This document shows positions 55,641 to 64,000 of a DNA stretch of 64,000 nt, one piece after another (within the stretch, counting starts at the first letter, position 1; every line of letters starts with the position of its first letter). The DNA comes from Miltoncostaea sp050250915. GTDB lineage: Bacteria > Actinomycetota > Thermoleophilia > Miltoncostaeales > Miltoncostaeaceae. Location of the stretch: the NCBI GenBank assembly GCA_050250915.1, contig JBFWNT010000016.1, positions 1 to 64,000 of the forward strand, given 5' to 3'. Below the pieces are notes generated by a model, which did no database searches, was not told the origin of the DNA, and worked only from the letters and a program-made list of their open reading frames with translations. A program made the position numbers and the translations under genes.

Positions 55641-56446
55641 CAGTTGGACCCCCCGCCGCTCCGGTCGCCGCCACGGCCACCGCCGCCGCCGCGCCCACGG
55701 CCGCCGCCGCCACCGCCGTTCCCGCCACCGCCGCCGCCGTCGCGCCGGTCGCGGCGCGGGCGCCGCGGCGGCGGGGCCGCGTCCATGTCGGTGCGGCCAC
55801 GGCTGTCGGTGACGCCCTCGGGCAGCACCTCGCCCTTGTTGATCCACACCTTCACGCCGATGCGGCCGAACGTCGTCTTGGCCTCGTGGAAGCCGTAGTC
55901 GATGTCGGCGCGGAGCGTGTGCAGCGGGACGCGGCCGTCCGAGTAGTGCTCGGAGCGGGACATCTCGGTGCCGCCCAGCCGGCCGCCGCACTGCACCTTC
56001 ACGCCCTGGGCGCCGGAGCGCATGGCGGAGGTGAGCGCGCGCTTCATGGCGCGGCGGAAGCTGACCCGGTTCTCGAGCTGCTCGGCGATGGACTGGGCCA
56101 CCAGCTTCGCGTCGAGCTCGGGGCGCTTGATCTCGTTGATGTTCACCTGGATCTGCTTGCCGGTGAGCCGGTTCAGCTCGCGGCGCAGCGCGTCCACCTC
56201 GGACCCCGACTTGCCGATCACGATGCCGGGACGGGCCGTGTAGATGTCCACGGTCAGCTTCGTCTGATCCTTCTTCAGGTGGATCGACGAGAGGCCGGCG
56301 TGGCTCAGCTTGCGGGTGATGTGGTCGCGGACGATCCGGTCCTCGTCGAGGTACTTCGCGAACTCGCGCGTCGAGAACCAGTTGCTCCGCCAGCCGTTGT
56401 GCGGCAGGCCGAGGCGGAAGCCCGTGGGGTTGATCTTCTGACCCAT
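55640..56446 (-). CDS. rpsC: 30S ribosomal protein uS3 with Gly-rich tail
   Basis: A 268-residue uS3: MGQKINPTGFRLG, the KH domain with ARPGIVIGKSGSEVDALR, and the C-terminal YGFHEAKTTFGRIGVKVWI. The last about 40 residues are an Arg/Gly-rich (RGG-like) extension beyond the usual end, low complexity and G-rich at DNA level. Confidence 0.97.
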   Translation of the reverse strand: MGQKINPTGFRLGLPHNGWRSNWFSTREFAKYLDEDRIVRDHITRKLSHAGLSSIHLKKDQTKLTVDIYTARPGIVIGKSGSEVDALRRELNRLTGKQIQVNINEIKRPELDAKLVAQSIAEQLENRVSFRRAMKRALTSAMRSGAQGVKVQCGGRLGGTEMSRSEHYSDGRVPLHTLRADIDYGFHEAKTTFGRIGVKVWINKGEVLPEGVTDSRGRTDMDAAPPPRRPRRDRRDGGGGGGNGGGGGGRGRGGGGGRGGDRSGGGSN

Positions 56447-56453
56447 TGCTCTT

Positions 56454-56816
56454 CTACGATCCCGTCTCGGCGAGGCCGATGGTGATGTGGCAGGTGCGCT
56501 TCATGATCGGGGTGGCGCGGCCCTGGGCACGCGGGCGGAAGCGCTTGATCGTCGGCCCCTCGTCCACCGTGACCTTGACGAGGCGCAGCTCGCGCACGTC
56601 CAGGCCGTGGTTGTGGTCCGCGTTGGCGACGGCCGACTGCAGGACCTTGCGCACCGGCACGGCGGCCGCGCGGGTGCTGTAGGCCAGGATCGCCTGGGCG
56701 TCCGCGACCGACTTGCCGCGGATGAGGTCCGCCACCAGCCGGCCCTTGCGCGGCGACGTGCGGACGAACTTGGCGGTCGCCTCGACGACCTGGGGTGCGG
56801 GCGCGGCGGTGCTCAT
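56454..56816 (-). CDS. rplV: 50S ribosomal protein uL22
   Basis: A 120-residue uL22: AKFVRTSPRKGRLVADLIRG and the tunnel loop PRAQGRATPIMKRTCHITI. Confidence 0.98.
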   Translation of the reverse strand: MSTAAPAPQVVEATAKFVRTSPRKGRLVADLIRGKSVADAQAILAYSTRAAAVPVRKVLQSAVANADHNHGLDVRELRLVKVTVDEGPTIKRFRPRAQGRATPIMKRTCHITIGLAETGS

Positions 56817-57097
56817 CGGCGCATCGTGGAGGTGCGGTCGGAGCCGGCGTGCCCCCGGTAGGTCCGGGTGGGCGCGAACTCGCCGAGCTTGTGCCCGACC
56901 ATGCTCTCGGAGATGAACACGGGCACGTGCTTGCGGCCGTCGTGGATCGCGATCGTGTGGCCGACCATCTCCGGGAAGATGGTCGACGACCGCGACCACG
57001 TGCGGACGATCCGCTTCTCGTTGGCGGTGTTCATGTCCTCGATGCGCTTCATGAGCCGGTCATCGACGAACGGGCCCTTCTTGCTGCTGCGTCCCAT
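56813..57097 (-). CDS. rpsS: 30S ribosomal protein uS19
   Basis: A 94-residue uS19 starting MGRSSKKGPFVDDRLMKRI, with MVGHTIAIHDGRKHVPVFI. Stop overlaps rplV start (ATGA). Confidence 0.98.
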   Translation of the reverse strand: MGRSSKKGPFVDDRLMKRIEDMNTANEKRIVRTWSRSSTIFPEMVGHTIAIHDGRKHVPVFISESMVGHKLGEFAPTRTYRGHAGSDRTSTMRR

Positions 57098-57103
57098 CTA
57101 CGT

Positions 57104-57952
<849 letters not shown>

Positions 57953-57960
57953 GTCTCTCC

Positions 57961-58263
57961 CTAGGCCCCTTCGAAGAGCTCGATCTTGTCGCCGGGCTTC
58001 AGCTCGACGATGGCCTTCTTCCAGCCCGGGCGGCGACCCTTGGTGTAGCCGCGGCGCTTAGGCTTGCTCTGCACGGAGACCGTCCGCACGTCGGTGACCG
58101 TGACGTCGAAGAGGTCCTCGATCGCCTGGCGGATCTCGGTCTTGTGCGCGCCGTCCAGCACACGGAACGTGTACTGGTTGTGCGCCTGCACGAGTTGGAA
58201 GCTCTTCTCGGAGATGACCGGGCGGACGATGACCCGCCGGATGTCCTCGCGGAGCGTGCTCAC
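57961..58263 (-). CDS. rplW: 50S ribosomal protein uL23
   Basis: A 100-residue uL23 from GTG 58263, RPVISEKSFQLVQAHNQYTF and IRQAIEDLFDVTVTDVRT, ending in a KOW-like tail. Docking site for signal-recognition factors at the tunnel exit. Confidence 0.97.
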   Translation of the reverse strand: MSTLREDIRRVIVRPVISEKSFQLVQAHNQYTFRVLDGAHKTEIRQAIEDLFDVTVTDVRTVSVQSKPKRRGYTKGRRPGWKKAIVELKPGDKIELFEGA

Positions 58264-59285
58264 GACGCGTCCTCCTCGGCCTCGGCGGCGGGCTCCTCAA
58301 CGGCGGCCTTCTTGCGCGACGCCTTGCGGGCGGGCTTCTTCGGCGCCTCCTCCGCGGGGGCCTCGGCCTCGGCCGCCGGCTCCTCGGCGGGCTCCTCCTC
58401 GGCGACGGGCTCGTCCTCGGCGGGGGCGTCCTCGACGACCTCGGCGGGCGCCTCCTCCACGACCGCGGCCTCGGCCTCCTCGACCGGCTGCTCGGCCACC
58501 GTCTCCTCGGCCTCGGCGGCCGACGCCTCGTCGGCGGGCGCCTCGTCGGCGGCGGCCTTCTTGCGGGAGGCCTTGCGGGCCGGCTTCGGCTTCGGCGGCG
58601 CCTGCTTCTTCGGCGCGGGCTTCCTGGTCGGCGCGGGGGTCACGGCCTGGACGTCGGCGGGCTCGCCGGTCAGGCGCTCCCACACCGAGCGCTCCACGAG
58701 GATCGCGCGGGCGGCGACGACATCGACCGTCTCCAGCTCCGTGGCGGCGAGGACGTACACGCCCTCGATGTTGCGGAACGCGCGGGCCTCGACCGAGTTC
58801 AGGTCCTCGACCACGAGCAGCAGCGGGCGGCCCGCGAGGCCGTCGGGGGCCTGGCGCAGGTACTCGGCGGCGCGCTTCGTGGAGGGGGCGTCCCAGCCGG
58901 TGGCGTCCATGATCGCGGCGGTGCCGCGCTCCACCTGGGCGCGCAGCGCCGCGCGGAAGGCCTGCTGGCGCACCTTGCGGTTGACCTTGCCGCCGTAGCT
59001 GCGCGGCGTGGGGCCGAAGACGATGCCGCCGCCCGTCCAGATGGGCGAGCGCGACGAGCCCGCGCGGGCGCGGCCGGTGCCCTTCTGGCGCCACGGCTTG
59101 GAGCCGCCGCCGCGGACGTCGGAGCGGGTCTTCGTGGAGTGCGTGCCGGCGCGGCGCGCCGCGAGCTCCGCGACCACGGTCTCATGGATGAGGTGCTGCT
59201 TGATCGGCGTCTCCGCGACGGCCGCGGCCAGGGCCGCCGTGCCGGCCGCGAGGCCGTCGGTGTCGAGGACGGGGACCGGGGTCAC
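58260..59285 (-). CDS. rplD: 50S ribosomal protein uL4 with long charged C-terminal extension
   Basis: A 341-residue uL4, about 130 residues longer than usual. Residues 1-212 are the normal protein (VRGGGSKPWRQKGTGRARAG tunnel loop, FRAALRAQVERG, VEDLNSVEARAFRNIEG). From 213 a Pro/Lys-rich linker leads to KPARKASRKKAA (234-245), an Ala/Glu-rich acidic stretch (246-316), an exact second KPARKASRKKAA (317-328) and an acidic end. The tail is lysine/alanine low complexity like that of nucleoid-associated proteins. GTG start overlaps the rplC stop. Confidence 0.96.
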   Translation of the reverse strand: MTPVPVLDTDGLAAGTAALAAAVAETPIKQHLIHETVVAELAARRAGTHSTKTRSDVRGGGSKPWRQKGTGRARAGSSRSPIWTGGGIVFGPTPRSYGGKVNRKVRQQAFRAALRAQVERGTAAIMDATGWDAPSTKRAAEYLRQAPDGLAGRPLLLVVEDLNSVEARAFRNIEGVYVLAATELETVDVVAARAILVERSVWERLTGEPADVQAVTPAPTRKPAPKKQAPPKPKPARKASRKKAAADEAPADEASAAEAEETVAEQPVEEAEAAVVEEAPAEVVEDAPAEDEPVAEEEPAEEPAAEAEAPAEEAPKKPARKASRKKAAVEEPAAEAEEDAS

Positions 59286-59902
59286 TCGGGCCTCACGATC
59301 ACGATGCCGTTGACGCCGCCGGGCACCGCGCCGCGGACGAGCAGCAGGTTGCGCTCGGGGTCGCGGTCGACGACCTGGAGGCCGCGCTGGGTGACCTGCC
59401 GCGCGCCCATGTGGCCGCTCATCCGGATGCCCTTGAACACGCGCGCCGGGTAGGCGGCCGCGCCGATCGAGCCGGGCTGGCGGATGTTGTGCGAGCCGTG
59501 GCTCTTGGGGCCGCGCTTGAAGTTGTGCCGCTTGATCGTGCCCGCGTAGCCCTTGCCCTTCGAGGTGCCCGTCACGCGGACCATCTGGCCCGGCTCGAAC
59601 GGCTCGACGGTGACCACGTCGCCCACCGACACGTCCACGCCGAGCTCCTCGGCGGAGAACTCGTGGAGGTGACGCACGGGCGGAGCGCCGGCCTTCTTCA
59701 GGTGGCCGAGCTCGGGCTCGTTCAGCGCCTTCGGCTTGGCGGAGCCGAAGCCGAGCTGCACCGCCTCGTAGCCGTCGGTCTCGACGGTCTTCACCTGGGT
59801 CACGTGGCAGGGGCCGGCCTCGATCACGGTGAGGGCGACGCGCGCGCCGTCCTCGCCGAAGATCTGGGTCATGCCGACCTTGCGTCCGATGATCGCGGCC
59901 AT
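59282..59902 (-). CDS. rplC: 50S ribosomal protein uL3
   Basis: A 206-residue uL3 starting MAAIIGRKVGMTQIFGEDG, with the HGSHNIRQPGSIGAAAYPARV loop reaching toward the peptidyl-transferase centre. A 114-base structured repeat ends 26 bases before its ATG, separating it from rpsJ. Confidence 0.98.
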   Translation of the reverse strand: MAAIIGRKVGMTQIFGEDGARVALTVIEAGPCHVTQVKTVETDGYEAVQLGFGSAKPKALNEPELGHLKKAGAPPVRHLHEFSAEELGVDVSVGDVVTVEPFEPGQMVRVTGTSKGKGYAGTIKRHNFKRGPKSHGSHNIRQPGSIGAAAYPARVFKGIRMSGHMGARQVTQRGLQVVDRDPERNLLLVRGAVPGGVNGIVIVRPE

Positions 59903-59928
59903 CAGTGACCCTGACCGTTCGCGCTCAA

Positions 59929-60042
59929 TGCGTTCGCCGAGCGAATCGCACGCGAGGCAAGGACGCAGGTGAGGTCGATGGCGGTGTTCCCATCGGCCGA
60001 TCCGAGGACGCCGCATCGCGCCGCGATGCAGCCGGCAAACGC
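59929..60042 (-). repeat. 114-base structured dispersed element, copy 2 (upstream of rplC)
   Basis: Same length and near-identical ends as 12249-12362. The centre differs but keeps a 9-bp hairpin (59973-59981 with 59990-59998) and the shared loop bases CGGTGT. Relative to copy 1 one central pair has changed from A-T to G-C on both arms. It lies within the S10 operon between rpsJ and rplC, the only sizeable gap inside that operon. Confidence 0.85.
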
Positions 60043-60069
60043 CTGAGTGTGGGCGGTTCGGGTCACTAC

Positions 60070-60378
60070 CTACGCCTTGATCTCGATGTCGACGCCGGCG
60101 GGCAGGTCGAGGCGCATGAGCGAGTCGACCGTCTTGGGCGTCGGCGAGTAGATGTCGATGAGCCGCTTGTGGGTGCGGATCTCGAAGTGCTCGCGCGAGT
60201 CCTTGTCCTTGAACGGACCGCGGATCACGCAGTAGACGTTGCGCTCGGTCGGCAGCGGCACCGGACCGGAGATGGTCGCCCCGCTCCGCTGGGCCGTCTC
60301 CACGATCGACGCGGCGCTCTTGTCGATGAGCTCGTGGTCGTAGGCCTTGAGCCGGATCCTGATCTTGTTCTGCTGCAC
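60070..60378 (-). CDS. rpsJ: 30S ribosomal protein uS10
   Basis: A 102-residue uS10 from GTG 60378 (MQQNKIRIRLKAYDHELID), with SGPVPLPTERNVYCVIRGP and FEIRTHKRLIDI. The tuf terminator hairpin lies just upstream, and the gap to rplC holds the repeat. Confidence 0.98.
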   Translation of the reverse strand: MQQNKIRIRLKAYDHELIDKSAASIVETAQRSGATISGPVPLPTERNVYCVIRGPFKDKDSREHFEIRTHKRLIDIYSPTPKTVDSLMRLDLPAGVDIEIKA

Positions 60379-60402
60379 CGTGCGCGTATCCGTTCTGGGA
60401 GG

Positions 60403-60440
60403 AAAGAAAACCCCGCCGCCTCCGGTGGGAGGCGACGGGG
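60403..60440 (-). terminator. Intrinsic terminator after tuf
   Basis: On the minus strand a stem of 12 pairs with one mismatch (60411-60423 with 60428-60440, 4-base loop) is followed by TTTTCTTT (60410-60403). It lies between the tuf stop (60458) and the rpsJ start (60378), so it should end most tuf transcripts or act as an attenuator for the S10 genes. Confidence 0.85.
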
Positions 60441-60457
60441 TCCGGGGACGAACCCTC

Positions 60458-61651
<1,194 letters not shown>

Positions 61652-61732
61652 CCGATTCGCTCCCTCTGAGCAGTGTCCATCGCGGCCGGGCGGGCCGCTC
61701 TTCCCCCGTGGAAAACGCCCCCGGCGCAAAAC

Positions 61733-61752
61733 GCGCGGCCACGTGGCCGCGC
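61733..61752 (-). other. Perfect 20-base palindrome in tuf leader
   Basis: GCGCGGCCAC followed by its exact complement, inside the predicted about 130-base tuf 5' leader. On the minus strand it is followed by GTTTTG, so it could be a weak terminator/attenuator hairpin or a binding site for a dimeric regulator. Confidence 0.5.
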
Positions 61753-61785
61753 AGAGACGAACCGGGTGCTCCGCAGAGCCGGGGT

Positions 61786-61813
61786 AGGTTAGCAAACCAC
61801 CCCTGCCCCGCAA
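61786..61813 (-). promoter_or_regulatory. Putative tuf promoter
   Basis: TTGCGG (61808-61813), 16-base spacer, TAACCT (61786-61791) on the minus strand. The -10 resembles the TAACAT upstream of rpmJ and of tRNA-Pro. Confidence 0.5.
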
Positions 61814-61864
61814 GCACGCGCAGCGGCGCCGGAGCGCCGCGTGATCGGGCTCCGAGACCGTACC

Positions 61865-64000
61865 ATGCCCCACATGGACGGGCCCGCTCTGCTCGCGTCC
61901 CTGGGGCGATGCGCCCGGGGCGAGCTGCGGAGCGACCGCGCGTCGCGCGAGCTGTACGCCCACGACGCCAGCATCTACCGCCGTCTGCCCGTCGCGACCC
62001 TCCGCGCCGCGGACGCCGACGACCTGGACGCCGCCATCGCGGCATGCCGCGAGAACGGCGTGCCGCTCACGATGCGGGGGGCCGGGACCAGCCTGGGCGG
62101 CCAGGCGGTCGGCGCCGGGCTGGTGGTCGACGCGACGGCGCTCGCGGGGGTCGCGATCGACCCGGACGCCCGCACCGCGCGCGTGGGGCCGGGCGCCGTG
62201 CTGGACGACCTGAACCGGGCCGCCGGGGAGTACGGGCTGCTCTTCGGCCCCGACGTGGCGTCGGGCAGCCGGGCGACGCTGGGCGGGATGATCGCCAACA
62301 ACTCCGCCGGCGCCCGCTCCATCGCCTACGGCCTGACCGCCGACCATGTCCTCTCGCTGGACGTGACCCTCGCCGACGGCACGCGCGCCACCCTGCGCCG
62401 CGGGGCGGTGGCGCCGGCGGCGATGGAGGCGGCGCGGCCACTGGCCGAGGGGTTCCGCCCGCCGGGGCTGCTGCGGCGGGTGTCGGGCTACGCCCTCGAC
62501 GCCCTCGCGGGCGACGACCCCGACTGGCCGCGCCTGATCTGCGGCTCGGAGGGGACGCTGGCGGTGATCCGCGGGGCCGAGCTGCGGCTGGTGCCGCGCC
62601 CCGAGGCCCGGGGGCTGGCGCTGATGTCGTTCGACTCGGTCGACGCCGCCCTGGAGGCGACGCTGCGGGCCCTCGAGGCGGGGCCGTCGGCGGTGGAGCT
62701 GATGGGCGCCGCGGCGCTCGACGCCGACGCCGAGGCCCAGCTGCTGGTGGAGCACAGCGGAGCGCCGGACGAGGTCGAGGCAGCCCTGCGCGCGCTGCCC
62801 GGCGCGCGGGTGGTGCTCGACGGCCCCGGCCAGGCGGCGGTGTGGGCGGTGCGGCGCGCCGGCATCGGCCGCCACCTGGGCGAGCGGCCCCCGGGGCCCG
62901 GCGACCCGAAGCCGCTGGCGTTCATCGAGGACCCCGCCGTGCCGCCCGAGCGGCTGCCGGAGCTGGCGCGCGGCATCCGGCGGATCCTGGACCGCGAGGG
63001 CACCACGGCGGTCTGGTATGGCCACGCCAGCGTCGGGTGCCTCCACATCCGGCCGCGGATGGACCTGCGGCTGCCGGGCGCGACCGCATCGCTGCGCCGC
63101 ATCGCGGAGGAGACCGCCGACCTGGTGGTGGCGCTCGGCGGGTCGCTGTCGGGCGAGCACGGCGACGGGCGCGCCCGCTCCGAGCTGCTGCCGCGGATGT
63201 ACCCGCCGGAGACCATCGCCGCGTTCGGCCGCCTGAAGGACCTGCTCGACCCGGAGCGGCTCCTGAACCCGGGGGTGCTCACCGACCCCGACCCGCTCGA
63301 CGCCGGGCTGAAGATGGACGCGTCGCCGCCGCGCCGCGCCGCGCGGACGGCGCTGAGCTTCGCCGCGGAGGGCGGCCTGCCCCGGGCGGGCGAGGCGTGC
63401 AACGGGAACGGCGCGTGCCGCTCGTCGGGCACCGCGATGTGCCCGAGCTACCAGGCGCTGCGCGACGAGCGCCACGCCACCCGCGGCCGGGCGGTGCTGC
63501 TGCGCGCCGCCATCGAGGGGCGGCTCCCCGGCGGCCTCGCCGACGACGGCCTGCACGAGGCGCTGGAGCTGTGCCTGGGGTGCAAGGCGTGCGCCACCGA
63601 GTGCCCCGCCCAGGTGGACGTGGCGCGCATGAAGGCCGAGGCGCTCGCCCACCGCCACCGCGCCCGCGGGGTGCCGGTGGGCGCCCGCGCGCTGGGCCAC
63701 GCCCACGACCTGCTGGCCCTCGGCGCCCGGGCGCCTCGCCTTGCACGCTGGGCGGGGAGCGTTGCAGGGCGTTTCATGCACGTCGCACCGCCTATGCCGA
63801 AACGCCCCTGGCGTCCAGACTCGGATCCCGATGCCGACATGGTCGTGATGGCCGACACCTTCACCCGCTACATCGAGCCCGGGATCGGGGACGCCGCCCT
63901 GCGCGTGTTGCGCGCCGCCGGGGTCCGGACCGGCGTGGCCGATCCCGGCTGCTGCGGCCGCCCGCTCCTGTCCCAGGGGCTCGTGGGCCCGGCCCGCCGG
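61865..64000 (+). CDS. FAD-binding and [4Fe-4S]-binding oxidoreductase (GlcD-like), 3' end outside window
   Basis: An open frame of 712 codons running off the right edge. The N-terminal half is a PCMH-type FAD domain (VPLTMRGAGTSLGGQAVGAG, ATLGGMIANNSAGARSIAYG, CGSEGTLAVIRGAELRLVP, SLSGEHGDGRARSELLP). A ferredoxin-like part follows with CNGNGACRSSGTAMCPSY and CLGCKACATECPAQVD, and the last residues DPGCCGRPL start a CCG domain. This is the layout of D-lactate/2-hydroxyacid dehydrogenases of about 950 residues. ATG 61865 or 61874. Divergent from tuf. Confidence 0.9.
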   Translation, partial: MPHMDGPALLASLGRCARGELRSDRASRELYAHDASIYRRLPVATLRAADADDLDAAIAACRENGVPLTMRGAGTSLGGQAVGAGLVVDATALAGVAIDPDARTARVGPGAVLDDLNRAAGEYGLLFGPDVASGSRATLGGMIANNSAGARSIAYGLTADHVLSLDVTLADGTRATLRRGAVAPAAMEAARPLAEGFRPPGLLRRVSGYALDALAGDDPDWPRLICGSEGTLAVIRGAELRLVPRPEARGLALMSFDSVDAALEATLRALEAGPSAVELMGAAALDADAEAQLLVEHSGAPDEVEAALRALPGARVVLDGPGQAAVWAVRRAGIGRHLGERPPGPGDPKPLAFIEDPAVPPERLPELARGIRRILDREGTTAVWYGHASVGCLHIRPRMDLRLPGATASLRRIAEETADLVVALGGSLSGEHGDGRARSELLPRMYPPETIAAFGRLKDLLDPERLLNPGVLTDPDPLDAGLKMDASPPRRAARTALSFAAEGGLPRAGEACNGNGACRSSGTAMCPSYQALRDERHATRGRAVLLRAAIEGRLPGGLADDGLHEALELCLGCKACATECPAQVDVARMKAEALAHRHRARGVPVGARALGHAHDLLALGARAPRLARWAGSVAGRFMHVAPPMPKRPWRPDSDPDADMVVMADTFTRYIEPGIGDAALRVLRAAGVRTGVADPGCCGRPLLSQGLVGPARR

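Noticed and set aside
55670..55760. Simple CCGCCGCC-type repeat tract
   Set aside because: It is the coding sequence of the Gly/Arg-rich C terminus of uS3.
58302..58586. Two 36-base near-direct repeats as a possible mobile or CRISPR-like repeat
   Set aside because: They encode the duplicated KPARKASRKKAA in the uL4 tail, in frame, and are only two units.
63765..63825. Inverted GGCGTTTC...GAAACGCC near the right edge, also similar to bases near 25043 and 38261
   Set aside because: It lies inside a well-supported coding frame, and short GAAACGCC words are expected by chance in this composition.

Overview
The window is very GC-rich, gene-dense bacterial chromosome with strong G/C at third codon positions, GTG and TTG starts, pervasive 4-base stop/start overlaps, and an actinobacterial gene repertoire (HspR-type dnaK operon, zinc-type uS14, CDP-alcohol phosphatidyltransferase beside a GT4 glycosyltransferase, DesK/DesR-like pair). 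I infer a deep-branching actinobacterium, perhaps Thermoleophilia-like. No rRNA, insertion sequence, integrase or CRISPR array is visible.

Layout. 1-9.6 kb: accessory genes (DegT aminotransferase, PhoR-like kinase, secreted phosphodiester glycosidase, small membrane proteins, GYD protein, metallo-beta-lactamase hydrolase, sulfotransferase, patatin). 9.6-17.4 kb: heat-shock operon dnaK-hsp20-grpE-dnaJ-hspR-clpB, then a 519-base gene-free segment with the dnaK promoter and a run of hairpins. 17.4-29.7 kb: nth, secreted alpha/beta hydrolase, cupin, GNAT, FAH hydrolase, phospholipid synthase plus glycosyltransferase, diverged uracil-DNA glycosylase, and an ABC exporter with a two-component system. 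29.7-44 kb: RlmD, NagA, nitrilase, NifU-like protein, metal P-type ATPase, tRNA-Pro(CGG), PAP2 protein, a small HTH-like protein, PBP4-type DacB, LigA, HAD phosphatase, SurE, a three-part SnoaL protein. 44-61.7 kb (minus strand): the ribosomal superoperon read tuf - rpsJ - rplC ... rplO - secY - adk - map, then rpmJ - rpsM - rpsK - rpsD - rpoA - rplQ - truA. 61.9-64 kb: a FAD/Fe-S oxidoreductase leaving the window.

Two things stand out. First, a 114-base structured element occurs twice (12249-12362 and 59929-60042), inside two unrelated operons. Each copy ends exactly 26 bases before a start codon (clpB, rplC), and the central hairpin shows a compensatory base-pair change. A smaller structure with similar GCGTT/AACGC ends lies at the left edge. 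Second, four genes (adk, an MBL hydrolase, the CDP-alcohol phosphatidyltransferase, nagA) have no ATG/GTG/TTG start that keeps their conserved N terminus, but do have a near-cognate codon (ATA, ATA, ATC, CTG) behind a Shine-Dalgarno-like sequence. In adk and the MBL gene the ATA overlaps the upstream TAG as ATAG, mimicking the ATGA/GTGA coupling used throughout the window.

Functionally the window is mostly housekeeping: translation, protein export and folding, DNA repair and ligation, phospholipid and wall maintenance. Nearly all assignments come from reading motifs in the translations; no database search was possible.
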